Numbered from the stretch's first letter, positions 25,253 to 33,700 are shown. The stretch: 64,000 nt of DNA from Obesumbacterium proteus (GCF_001586165.1 NZ_CP014608.1:186001-250000), one strand, 5' to 3'. The notes: a model not told the origin generated them from the letters alone. Program-made: numbers and translations.

Positions 25253-27222
25253 GAATGCACCTCCGCCAGCAGCTGCATAATCTCACGGGCGACGGCATCG
25301 AGGTCAGCATCAATTGCAGCCAAATCACGCGGTGGCTGGTACTGGTAGAAGTGGCGGTTAAACGGGATTTCATAGCCGACAATCCCCACCTGACCATCCA
25401 GCGGGTCCGTCTTACCGGTATCAATCCACGCGTCCGGTACATGGGGCAGTACTTCACGTTTGAAGTACTCGTGAATATCTTCCCCTAACGGCACGTTCTC
25501 GTTATCCCGCAGCTCCGGGTTCGGTTCCGCTTCACCCTTAGTCCTGCACACCTCGGCTGCATCATCCTGTTCAGCCAGATGATTCACCAATAACTTGAAT
25601 AGCGGAGCAGGTAGCTTCACATCACCTAACGCTTTGGTGAGTTGCTTCTTGAACTTATCACGTGAGAGCAATTTGTCATCAGTGAAGCTCGCCAGTGCTG
25701 CCAGGATAGCCACCTGTAAAGAGCCATCAAGTTTCGTCCAGGCCTTATCGGCTTGCAGGTTCGCCAGTCGTTCCGTGTCATGTGGATAGAACGCCAGTTT
25801 CAGCGGTCGTTCTACTGTAATACGCCGATAACCAAAAGCAGTACTCGGGAATATTTTGGCGATGGAGCTTTCTTCGTAGCGGCTGTACAGACTGACAATC
25901 TCTTTCAGTACTTCATCGCTCAGAAACTTACGCTTACTGCCTAAAGACTTACGCATCGGTGAATGCATATCACTGGCGTTAATCAGCAGGACTTTGCCTT
26001 TACGTTCTGCGGGTTTGTGGTTCGACAGTACCCAGACATAGGTCGCAATGCCCGTGTTGTAGAACATATCGGTTGGTAGTGCGACCAGGGCATCCAGCAA
26101 ATCGTTTTCCAGAATATAGCGACGAATTTCACTCTCGCCACTCCCTGCACCACCGGTAAACAGCGGGGAGCCATTCAGGATGATACCGATACGGGAACCA
26201 GTACTGTCAGTACCAGGCTGCATTTTCGAGATGAGGTGCATCAGGAACAGCAGAGAGCCATCAGATACACGTGGCAGACCTGGACCGAAGCGCCCATTAA
26301 AGCCCTGTTTATCAGCTTCATCACGCACCTGCTTCTCTACTTTCTTCCAGTCCACGCCGAATGGTGGGTTCGACAGGCAGTAGTCGAAACGATTAAAGCG
26401 AAGCTGGTCATCGGAGAGCGTGTTACCGAGCTTGATGTTGCTGATGTCCTGCCCCTTTATCAGCATATCGGCTTTACAGATAGCATAGGACTCCGGGTTC
26501 AGCTCCTGACCGAAGGTGGCAAGACGAGCTGCCGGGTTCAGTTCATGCAGGTATTCCATCCCACAGGACAGGAAGCCGCCAGTACCCGCCGTTGGGTCAT
26601 AGATGGAGCGAACAACACCGGGTTTTGCCAGGACATCATCATCACCAGAGAACACCAGAGAGGTCGTCAGACGCACAATATCACGTGGGGTAAAGTGCTC
26701 CCCGACGGTCTCATTCGAACTTTCCGCAAAGCGACGGATCAGCTCTTCAAACACCAGGCCCATGTGGTAGTTGTCGACCGCCTCAGGTGACAGGTCTACC
26801 GTCGCAAAGGAACGGGAAACTTTATACAGCAGGTCCGCGTCTTCCAGCAGGGTAATGCTCGCTTCGAAGCTGAAATGTTCGAAGACCTCACGGGCGTCTT
26901 TCGAGAAAGCCCGCACGTAGGCGTCCAGGTTATCACCCACATGATTTTCGCCCAGTTTGCTCAGTTCCAGCGGCGAGGTGTTATAGAACGCCTGACCTGA
27001 CGCATTGAGCAGTAATTTATCTCTCGCGAGATCTGGCAGCGCCTTTGTGTTTTCTACTGTTGCCAGTATCTGTGCCTTAGTTGGAGCGAGTACACACTCA
27101 AGACGACGCAGTACAGTAAATGGCAGGATGATGCGACCATACTGGGATTGCTTGAAATCACCACGCAGCAGGTCGGCAACGGACCAGATAAGGCTGGCTA
27201 AAGAAGAAATATTAGTGGTCAT
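25249..27222 (-). CDS. hsdM: Type I N6-adenine methyltransferase (HsdM)
   Basis: A 657-residue HsdM. It has an N-terminal HsdM_N helical domain (LIWSVADLLRGDFKQSQYGR), the AdoMet-binding motif YDPTAGTGGFL, the catalytic NPPF motif (DYCLSNPPFGVDW) and a C-terminal helical extension. With HsdS it methylates the host sites. It is the first gene of the operon and lies closest to the right att. An intact set suggests functional restriction immunity as island cargo. Confidence 0.96.
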   Translation of the reverse strand: MTTNISSLASLIWSVADLLRGDFKQSQYGRIILPFTVLRRLECVLAPTKAQILATVENTKALPDLARDKLLLNASGQAFYNTSPLELSKLGENHVGDNLDAYVRAFSKDAREVFEHFSFEASITLLEDADLLYKVSRSFATVDLSPEAVDNYHMGLVFEELIRRFAESSNETVGEHFTPRDIVRLTTSLVFSGDDDVLAKPGVVRSIYDPTAGTGGFLSCGMEYLHELNPAARLATFGQELNPESYAICKADMLIKGQDISNIKLGNTLSDDQLRFNRFDYCLSNPPFGVDWKKVEKQVRDEADKQGFNGRFGPGLPRVSDGSLLFLMHLISKMQPGTDSTGSRIGIILNGSPLFTGGAGSGESEIRRYILENDLLDALVALPTDMFYNTGIATYVWVLSNHKPAERKGKVLLINASDMHSPMRKSLGSKRKFLSDEVLKEIVSLYSRYEESSIAKIFPSTAFGYRRITVERPLKLAFYPHDTERLANLQADKAWTKLDGSLQVAILAALASFTDDKLLSRDKFKKQLTKALGDVKLPAPLFKLLVNHLAEQDDAAEVCRTKGEAEPNPELRDNENVPLGEDIHEYFKREVLPHVPDAWIDTGKTDPLDGQVGIVGYEIPFNRHFYQYQPPRDLAAIDADLDAVAREIMQLLAEVHS

Positions 27223-27350
27223 TAGGCTGATACCGAAAGTGTAAAATTACTGGCAAGAATACCCCGTCGCCCCTCTGGTAAACAAGGAGCCTGATCATGT
27301 GTGGGCCATACCGCGTTAAAAGTATCAAGAAGGAGCAGAAGGCATTGAGG

Positions 27351-27371
27351 GTGGTACAAAATAGTGGTACA
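27351..27371. promoter_or_regulatory. Right pair of GTGGTACA repeats (probable integrase arm sites)
   Basis: GTGGTACA at 27351-27358 and 27364-27371, again 13 bp apart. The context GGTGGTACAAAAT is shared with the left pair at 13687-13699. The pair lies 64 bp inside the right att copy. Confidence 0.6.
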
Positions 27372-27434
27372 TTCGGAATCGAAGCGTAAAGGTAACTCAC
27401 TGTTATTCGGTGATTTCGTTGCTATAGAAACGAA

Positions 27435-27466
27435 TCCTTGGTTCGATTCCGAGTCCGGGCACCACT
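27435..27466 (+). repeat. Right att site of the second island (32-bp tRNA-Phe 3' end)
   Basis: Bases 27435-27466 repeat 13539-13570 exactly: the T arm, acceptor stem and CCA of tRNA-Phe plus two more bases. With the left copy it brackets int, primase, radC, recombinase and hsd genes (about 13.9 kb). The shorter match (32 against 49 bp of tRNA) probably gives the crossover core of this island. Confidence 0.9.
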
Positions 27467-27475
27467 ATTTAGAAG

Positions 27476-27498
27476 AACCCGCCTATGGCGGGTTTTTT
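27476..27498 (+). terminator. Terminator after the right att copy
   Basis: AACCCGCC-TAT-GGCGGGTT with a run of six T, in the position of a tRNA-Phe terminator. Confidence 0.8.
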
Positions 27499-27863
27499 GC
27501 TTTCTGATTTCCTACTAAAAATCAGGGACTCTCCATCGAACTTCGTTCGATTATTCGCCACTAGCGGCTCACCCTTCGGGCCAACGGCAAAGCCGTTGTT
27601 CAACATTAGTCAGAATCCAAATCTAGCCACCACTATTTAGAAAAGCCAGCCTTATGGCTAACATCGCTCGTTAAAAAGATTCGAAATACTCAGGCATCAC
27701 ATATCAAAGGGCTTAGTTATGCTACAACCCCATCGGCATGCTCTGCCTAAAATCGAGCTTAAATGAACGGTGTTAATCCATAAGGCTGATTATTTTCTTT
27801 CTGAAATAAAACCTCTGTAACTATGGAGATCGTTTCAGCTTAAAATACTCACCCACACATGAC
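27499..27863. other. Hairpin-rich spacer between the island and the T3SS locus
   Basis: No gene seen in 365 bp. Two perfect 7-bp hairpins are present: ATCGAAC-TTC-GTTCGAT (27535-27551) and CAACGGC-AAA-GCCGTTG (27582-27598). ACCACTATTTAGAA at 27629-27642 repeats the bases that flank the right att (27461-27474) and is followed by a short AGCC...GGCT stem, which suggests a decayed further att/terminator copy. Confidence 0.5.
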
Positions 27864-28250
27864 CTATAAAACCATTTCTCGAAGAGAATCTACACGGTTA
27901 ACGAATCCGTTCAATTTATTATATAAATCCTCTGCGTGATCATTACAGGCAGGGTTTAATATATACAATATCGCATTCGCTGATTCATCAAGACATAATC
28001 CTCCGCCCTCTTCACTCTCCTGCTCATTCATGTTTGCTGAAAGAATTTTTTTATAACCTCCGTTTGAATCTATTACATCACTGGCATAACAAACCATTGC
28101 ATGGAACCGCCATACACCATCTATCAAAAAAATAGAAACGGGATATACCCCATCAATGAGTAATACAGCCTGCTGTTTATCATCTAAAAATACATCAATT
28201 CCTAACTGTTCAGATAAAAATGAAATTTGCTGTTTAATAGACTGATTCAT
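27864..28250 (-). CDS. CesT/SycE-like type III secretion chaperone
   Basis: A 128-residue acidic protein with the size and alpha/beta pattern of class I effector chaperones: an N-terminal helix (MNQSIKQQISFLSEQLGIDV), beta segments (QAVLLIDGVYPVSIFLIDGV, WRFHAMVCYAS) and a C-terminal helix (HAEDLYNKLNGFVNRVDSLR). It has a GAGGG SD. It lies 18 bp after the tail-encoding frame of the proline-rich effector, so it is most likely the dedicated chaperone for that protein. The family assignment is by fold pattern and context rather than by a signature motif. Confidence 0.65.
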   Translation of the reverse strand: MNQSIKQQISFLSEQLGIDVFLDDKQQAVLLIDGVYPVSIFLIDGVWRFHAMVCYASDVIDSNGGYKKILSANMNEQESEEGGGLCLDESANAILYILNPACNDHAEDLYNKLNGFVNRVDSLREMVL

Positions 28251-28268
28251 GCCAATCCCTCACGATTA

Positions 28269-29745
28269 TTAATCCCATTCATCATCACTGATATCGCTCT
28301 GAGAGCCTTCGCTTAGACTCTCTTCACTGCCCCATGCCGTTCTTATATTATTAAGAGCATTGCTGAGAATATATTCCATCCCCTCATTCACTTTTAATTT
28401 TGAATCAATTTTTTTTTGCCGAATCATCAGATTCAGAGTTTTTTGCTTTATTAAAGCGTTCTTTTATTTTCTCCTGTAATTCACTTGTAAAATCTGCGCC
28501 TGATAGGACTCTTGTATTGACTTTATTCGACGAGTTAGCTTGATTCTTATCTACTTGGTTATTTTTACTCGCTTCTACGGAAACGATTGATGGTAACGGT
28601 GGTGGTGGCGGAGGTGGAACATTCAGTGATAACGGCTTTTGTGACGGCGGTGGTGGAACATAATTCGCCAACGGCTTTGGCGGTAGTGTGGATGGAACTG
28701 GTAGCGACTGCTGCGGTAGTGGTGACTGCTGCAATAGTGTTGGCGGCGGCAGTGGCGGCGCTGAGTGACCCGTATATGGTGGTGGCGGTGGCACTCGCAG
28801 TGATAGCGGCGGAAGAGAAGACGCCATAGCACTTACAACATCTCCCCTTGGAGAGTTTAGCGGCACAGAAGGCAGCCCCCTGCTTGCAGTATCGACATTT
28901 CCAGCCCCCTCATTAAAACGAGCAGCATACACTTGGTGACGGCACGCATCTTGAACTCCCGAAAGTAGCAATTCTTCTTTCAGAAGCCCTGCCCCCTGAA
29001 GGAGGGTGCTCATATTTTCAGCGGTAAGATAAACGCGTGAGTTCTTATTTAAATTAATATCATTAATATGATATTCAGGAGCGACCACATCGTTTTCTAC
29101 ATGAGAGAAAGCAGCCATAAACGTATCTGACGATGCTGGCATTGACGTAATAAAATCCATCAATGCCGTTTTCAAATGATGTACCTTCTCTTCATTACTA
29201 AAACGTTCTCTCCCTCCAATGTTAGAGATCAGGCCATCAACTTCGTTAGATAAATTATCAAACAAATCGAAATCACAATTGTTTACATGGGAAAGATCAA
29301 AATCTTGAAATGATAATTTTATTTTCGCTTCTATTACTTTATCTCTATCATCACATGACCGAGATGAGTTACTTTCTTTTGTTACCCTATCAATAATAGT
29401 ACATATATCTGACGATTTTACTTTACCATTTCCCTGCAAGTGAGTATCTACGATATTCTTTGCATCTTCGCCATAAATATTAACTAATGCTGAGCTAAAA
29501 CAGCTAATGGCTTGAGCTTCTCGACGCTCTAATGCCTCATATAAGCTTTTAATGAAACCAAGAGATCCTAAACACGTGCTATTTAAAACAATAATAAAAC
29601 GTTCTGCTAGCGAACGTCCCGCGACGAGATAGTTTTCCTTCCCATTACTCCTAACCGTAAGCACATCGTTTTTGCTACTCGTTCTTTCAATTTCATTATA
29701 GTGCGTAATACCTAAGGTTCCACCTGTTGGTACTGCAGTAACCAT
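28269..29745 (-). CDS. Proline-rich effector with a frame-shifted WASP-like CA tail
   Basis: Read without a shift, this is a 446-residue protein stopping at 28405 just after an A9 run. Skipping one base in that run gives 491 residues ending at 28269. Layout: N-terminal part (1-300, unknown fold); polyproline tract about 311-386 (PPPPPYTG, PPLPPPT, VPPPPPPPLP); a weak WH2-like helix (ADFTSELQEKIKERF, about 415-430); then in the shifted frame a WASP-like central helix (ALNNIRTAWGSEE, 463-475) and an acidic end SDDEWD (486-491). The start ATG 29745 has SD GGAGGC. Probable T3SS effector acting on host actin. Chaperone gene follows. Confidence 0.7.
28409..28417 (-). promoter_or_regulatory. A9 slippery tract in the effector gene
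   Basis: Nine consecutive A on the coding (minus) strand sit two codons before the frame-0 stop. One base fewer joins the proline-rich frame to the CA-tail frame with an exact codon fit (1476 nt, 492 codons). Poly-A tracts of this length cause RNA polymerase slippage in Shigella T3SS genes. A sequencing error is the main alternative. Confidence 0.6.
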
Positions 29746-29899
29746 AACAGCCTCCGTTTTAATACGCTCATGATTGATACAACAAAAAAACAATATGATT
29801 TTTTAAGAAGTCACACCATGAGGTAATAACCTGACGATACAATAAATTTTGTAATATTCACTGCGTCATATACAAAGTCGGCTTTTTATTTCCTACCGC

Positions 29900-30955
29900 T
29901 TACTCTGTTTCTTGAGCATCATATTCAATATTTAATACCAGCCTCAGCAGCGCAGCAACGGGCTCAAACAACGACTCAGGGATCATTTCACCGTGCTGAA
30001 CCTCCTGAAACAGCTGGCGTGCCAAGGCAATATTCTCTACCACCGGTATAGCCTCCCGCAGTGCGAGATTAACAATATGCTGCGCTCGCGCATCAACGCC
30101 CTTGTCCAGCATTCTAGGAATTGGCATATCAACGGGATCGTAGCCTAAACAAATCGCAATATGGGTTGGATTACGTACCACGACGGCGGATTGCCTCACG
30201 TTTTTCGCAAGGCTCCCACTTTGCAGTTCACGCTGTAAATCACGGCGCCGCTTTTTCATCTGCGGGTCACCTTCCATATCTTTATTTTCCTGCTTCACAT
30301 CCTCCTTGCTCATTCGTTGCTGCTTCATAATGTTGTGACTTTGAAAGGCATAGTCAAAAACGCCAAGCACCACGTAAAACGTCAGTAGCGCATACCATAT
30401 CCAGCGAACAAAGGTCGAAAAGACCGGAATAGCACAGGCAGGATCACAGTATGGCAATGCCTGAAAAGTGGGCGCGTAATAACGAAACAGATACACAAAA
30501 ATTAGACACAATAAGACCACTTTTAGACTCGATTTAAGCAGTTCAATCAGGCTATGCAGAGAAAATATCTGCTTGAGATTGCTCACGGGATTAATTTTTT
30601 CACCTTTGAAACCAACCGCTTTCGTTGCCAGCATAAACCCCACCTGGGCCACTACGCTCACCACGGTGGCCAGTGCCAACATGCCGCCAAATAGGGCAAA
30701 CATCTGTCCTCCGGCGTTAAGCAACGCCTGAGCCATCAGACTCACGGCATAGTCAAAAGGTTGATTAATAAGCTGTGCAGAAAGCAGCATCAGCTGAGCA
30801 ACACGCTCAACCACGGCATCGGAAAAGAAATGAAAAAATGCCAGCATCGCAAGCAGTTGCACGCCAGAGGTGATCTCCATGCTTTTAACAACCTGCCCCT
30901 CTTGGCGGCTATCGCGTTTCTTTTTCTGCGTAGGTTGCTCAGTTTTTTCACTCAT
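29900..30955 (-). CDS. sctU: T3SS export apparatus switch protein SctU (SsaU)
   Basis: A 351-residue FlhB/YscU-family protein. It begins MSEKTEQPTQKKKRDSRQEG, has four membrane segments (about 30-210), and a cytoplasmic domain with the self-cleavage motif NPTH at N262-H265, matching YscU N263. Cleavage switches secretion from early substrates to translocators. Its start overlaps sctT by 8 bp. It is the last core gene, as ssaU is in SPI-2; a 154-bp gap separates it from the effector gene. Confidence 0.95.
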   Translation of the reverse strand: MSEKTEQPTQKKKRDSRQEGQVVKSMEITSGVQLLAMLAFFHFFSDAVVERVAQLMLLSAQLINQPFDYAVSLMAQALLNAGGQMFALFGGMLALATVVSVVAQVGFMLATKAVGFKGEKINPVSNLKQIFSLHSLIELLKSSLKVVLLCLIFVYLFRYYAPTFQALPYCDPACAIPVFSTFVRWIWYALLTFYVVLGVFDYAFQSHNIMKQQRMSKEDVKQENKDMEGDPQMKKRRRDLQRELQSGSLAKNVRQSAVVVRNPTHIAICLGYDPVDMPIPRMLDKGVDARAQHIVNLALREAIPVVENIALARQLFQEVQHGEMIPESLFEPVAALLRLVLNIEYDAQETE

Positions 30956-31721
30956 GAGTGGCTAACCATTGGCTCACGTGCCGGTATAACACTTCACTTT
31001 CTTGCTGATAACGATGAAATGCATAAGGCAGCGACAGCAGCAGCAGAAAGAGCGCTAGCACGCTTTTTATCGGCATGGATAAAAAGAATACGTTGAGCTG
31101 TTGAGCTGAGCGATTGAGTAATCCCAAGGCTAAATCAGCCAATACCATACTGAGTACGGCTGGCAGAGAAAAGCTAAGGCATAGCTGATAAAGCACCTGC
31201 CACTCGGCAAGGAGAAAATCTAAGAAAGCACGATCAAACACCATCGTTTTGCCAACGGGGAAATAGTGATATGAGGTATACAGCGCGGAGAGAAGCAGAT
31301 TAAAACCGCCAGAAATAAAAAACAACGCACACAAAAACTGGCTAAATAACAAACCAAAAATTGATGTTTGTACCGACATTGCCGGATTGAATACGGTTCC
31401 CATCGTGGCTCCACGCAGCGTATCAATCAGAAACCCCGCCATATCCACGGCCCAGAAGGGAATGGCAGCGCAAAACCCTAACAGCAAACCAATAATCATT
31501 TCACCGGGGATAACGCTAATCCAGCCCCAGCCTTGATGAACAATCGGCTGCGCATAGATAATCGGCAGCATTGGAAACGTGATTGCCAATAGTATCGCGT
31601 TGCGGATCAGCGACGAGCCCAAACTACCTATTTGTAGCAAAGGGAACAACAGCGTAAGTCCCAGCGGCCTCATCATGGTCAAGGCGATAGTGACAAGCCC
31701 ATCATTAATCTGGCTTATCAT
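30948..31721 (-). CDS. sctT: T3SS export apparatus protein SctT (SsaT)
   Basis: A 257-residue multi-pass inner-membrane protein of the SpaR/YscT/FliR family with about six to eight hydrophobic segments (LTIALTMMRPLGLTLLFPLL at the start, FWAVDMAGFLIDTLRGATMG in the middle, a typical family stretch). Start ATG 31721 overlaps the sctS stop (ATGA); the longer open frame upstream is the sctS gene in another frame. It builds the export gate with SctR and SctS. Confidence 0.93.
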   Translation of the reverse strand: MISQINDGLVTIALTMMRPLGLTLLFPLLQIGSLGSSLIRNAILLAITFPMLPIIYAQPIVHQGWGWISVIPGEMIIGLLLGFCAAIPFWAVDMAGFLIDTLRGATMGTVFNPAMSVQTSIFGLLFSQFLCALFFISGGFNLLLSALYTSYHYFPVGKTMVFDRAFLDFLLAEWQVLYQLCLSFSLPAVLSMVLADLALGLLNRSAQQLNVFFLSMPIKSVLALFLLLLSLPYAFHRYQQESEVLYRHVSQWLATHE

Positions 31722-31984
31722 CCGTGGACGCCTATTTGTAATAACACCTGCCGGGTATAGGCCAGAAGTAAACCGCCCAACCAGTGATAGGTCGCCATCA
31801 GCATCAGCGCAACGGCCAGCAGCTTGATCATAAACTGTAAGGTTTGATCCTGAATCTGGGTCAACGCCTGAAATAAGCTCACCGCAATCCCAACCACCGA
31901 TGCCACTAACACCACGGGCAGAGAAGTCATCAACACCAGCCACATCAGTTCCGTGACAAAATGAGCAAGATTGGCATCACTCAT
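31718..31984 (-). CDS. sctS: T3SS export apparatus protein SctS (SsaS)
   Basis: An 88-residue FliQ/YscS-family protein with two membrane helices (LMWLVLMTSLPVVLVASVVG and LLAVALMLMATYHWLGGLLL) around the conserved ALTQIQDQTLQF loop. Start 31984 overlaps the sctR stop by 4 bp and its stop overlaps the sctT start by 4 bp. A gate component in complex with SctR and SctT. Confidence 0.94.
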   Translation of the reverse strand: MSDANLAHFVTELMWLVLMTSLPVVLVASVVGIAVSLFQALTQIQDQTLQFMIKLLAVALMLMATYHWLGGLLLAYTRQVLLQIGVHG

Positions 31985-32628
31985 AGGAAACTCTGCACAA
32001 GCTGGGAAAGGATCAGATCCCATCCCCCTGCCAATAGAAAAATCAGTAGCTTGAACGGTAGCGATATGGTCATCGGTGACACCATCATCATCCCCATCGC
32101 CAGCAAAATATTCGAAACCAACAGGTCAATAGCCAGAAAAGGCAGATAGATGAGCAACCCGATACGAAATGCCTGCGTCAGTTGGCTAACGGTAAACGCA
32201 GGGAGCAAGATCAAAAGCGAATCAGGTTTAACTCGCTGCTTGGCTTCCTCAGGCCAAGTTTTAGCCACTAAATTGCGGAAGTAGCGCGCCTCTTTTTCGT
32301 CTGAATTCTTTTGCAAAAATTGGCGGTAGGGGCCAAGTGCATGGCTATCCCAACCGTTCATCCACGGCGGCGCTCCGGCTTCTGCCACGGGATGCCACTG
32401 TGCTTTCACCGCCAGCAACGTCGGCGCCATAATAAACATTGAAAGCACCAGAGCCAGCCCATACAACGCCATGTTTGGTGGCACCTGCTGGATACCTAAT
32501 GCATTGCGCAAGATTGAAAACACGACCGCTAATTTAAGGAATGAGGTCCCCATGACAATGACCAGCGGCAATATCGATAGCAAGAATAACAGTGCGATGA
32601 GTTGCCAAGGAGAGTTAGGCAAAGACAT
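31981..32628 (-). CDS. sctR: T3SS export apparatus protein SctR (SsaR)
   Basis: A 215-residue FliP/YscR-family protein. It has an N-terminal membrane hairpin (LIALLFLLSILPLVIVMGTS, family motif FLKLAVVFSILRNALGIQQV), a periplasmic loop at about 75-145, and a C-terminal membrane pair (MGMMMVSPMTISLPFKLLIF). SD AAGGA precedes the ATG. Five copies normally nucleate the export gate. First gene of the compact R-S-T-U run. Confidence 0.95.
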   Translation of the reverse strand: MSLPNSPWQLIALLFLLSILPLVIVMGTSFLKLAVVFSILRNALGIQQVPPNMALYGLALVLSMFIMAPTLLAVKAQWHPVAEAGAPPWMNGWDSHALGPYRQFLQKNSDEKEARYFRNLVAKTWPEEAKQRVKPDSLLILLPAFTVSQLTQAFRIGLLIYLPFLAIDLLVSNILLAMGMMMVSPMTISLPFKLLIFLLAGGWDLILSQLVQSFL

Positions 32629-32689
32629 GGTATTTCCTTAATAGAGCCGACGATAAACCAGTTATAGTCACCGCTCCACGCCATCACTA

Positions 32690-33046
32690 TCAGGTGTTAG
32701 CCGTATCCTCCGCTTCCGCAATGCGCGGCTGTTCGGGATTATTCAGATACCAATGGCTGATCCGCACCAGAAAACTTTCACCACAGCCGATCAATTCACC
32801 GAGGCCAATGACACGTCCATTCAGGCGTAATTTAACCTCAGACGAGAACCGCGCTTCCGTTGGCAAGAGATCGCCCTCGCTCAGCGAGCGCAACGCGCCC
32901 AAAGAAATATCAACCTGACCAACTTCCACCAGCAATTTTTGTGGCAGACCGTCAATCTCTACCGCCAGAGATCGCAGGCATTCTGGAGGGTTACGCTCCT
33001 CCTGCAACAGGCTTTCTACATCCTGCACCAGCTCATTAATTTTCAT
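32690..33046 (-). CDS. Internal translation product SctQ-C
   Basis: In-frame ATG 33046 (MKINELVQDVESLLQ) is preceded by GGAGGA (33051-33056) at about 5 nt, better than the SD of full-length sctQ. The 118-residue product would contain the whole SpoA domain. SsaQ, YscQ and Spa33 are known to make such short forms, which bind the long form in the sorting platform. Predicted here from the SD and position. Confidence 0.75.
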   Translation of the reverse strand: MKINELVQDVESLLQEERNPPECLRSLAVEIDGLPQKLLVEVGQVDISLGALRSLSEGDLLPTEARFSSEVKLRLNGRVIGLGELIGCGESFLVRISHWYLNNPEQPRIAEAEDTANT

Positions 33047-33700
33047 TCGATCCTCCGATTCCATGCACACTCGAGCCACAATGCCGGCAGACAGCAACAA
33101 AACACACTCTCCGGAACGTAGGTTGCCAAAGGCTTGCATCCGCAACCCCATCCCCACGCTGATGTTTCTCAACTCACTGAGCGAAACCAAACACCAGCCG
33201 ACATAGCAGGCAAAGGCAATAGGCGGAAGCAGGCGTACAGGGCGTGTTCTGGGCAAAATTTGCTCCGCGATAGCCTGAAAATAAGTCGTAGGCCAATTGA
33301 ATAATAGAGCCTGAAATTGGTAGTGTTCGATCTGCCAACTGAACGTCAGCGCAATTTGATCAGGCAAAATACTGCATCGAATTGGGTTGCTCATTGAACG
33401 CAGCATCTTTGCACCGCTTGCCGCTATTAATGGCGATAGCCCCCACTCGGCGATACCAAATAACAGACATGCATCCACAAACTCTGGCGCAGATGAACCA
33501 ATCATCCCTTCGCACCATATCTGCCAGTCGCTGGCCAATAGCCAAATCTCACAGGGTGTTTTCCCTAACATGACTGAAAAAACGATGCCCTCCTGAGCAT
33601 TCGTCCATTGCCGAGCGCAAATATGCAGCGCCCCTAATGGCATCCCCTCTGACGGGAGTAATCGAACAATTTCACTTTCCTCAGGTAATATCTTGGGCAT
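32690..33700 (-). CDS. sctQ: T3SS C-ring protein SctQ (SsaQ)
   Basis: A 336-residue SctQ. The long N-terminal domain is followed by a C-terminal SpoA/FliN-type domain from about residue 250 (LLVEVGQVDISLGALRSLSE, LNGRVIGLGELIGCGESFLV). It forms the cytoplasmic sorting platform with SctK, SctL and SctN. An internal ATG at residue 219 (33046) has an excellent SD, predicting a separate short SctQ product as in SsaQ. Overlaps sctP by 20 bp. Confidence 0.92.
   Translation of the reverse strand: MPKILPEESEIVRLLPSEGMPLGALHICARQWTNAQEGIVFSVMLGKTPCEIWLLASDWQIWCEGMIGSSAPEFVDACLLFGIAEWGLSPLIAASGAKMLRSMSNPIRCSILPDQIALTFSWQIEHYQFQALLFNWPTTYFQAIAEQILPRTRPVRLLPPIAFACYVGWCLVSLSELRNISVGMGLRMQAFGNLRSGECVLLLSAGIVARVCMESEDRMKINELVQDVESLLQEERNPPECLRSLAVEIDGLPQKLLVEVGQVDISLGALRSLSEGDLLPTEARFSSEVKLRLNGRVIGLGELIGCGESFLVRISHWYLNNPEQPRIAEAEDTANT

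Noticed and set aside
20674..27222. Apparent excess of AGTACT-type words in the hsd operon
   Set aside because: Noticed by eye only; it may reflect GTA-CTG and AGT-ACT codon pairs, and no count could be made.
28587..28829. Plus-strand frame rich in Val/Ala opposite the polyproline tract
   Set aside because: It is the antisense shadow of repeated CCN proline codons.
31722..31943. N-terminal extension of sctT upstream of ATG 31721
   Set aside because: The extra 74 residues are the sctS gene read in another frame; ATG 31721 overlaps the sctS stop as in other T3SS operons.
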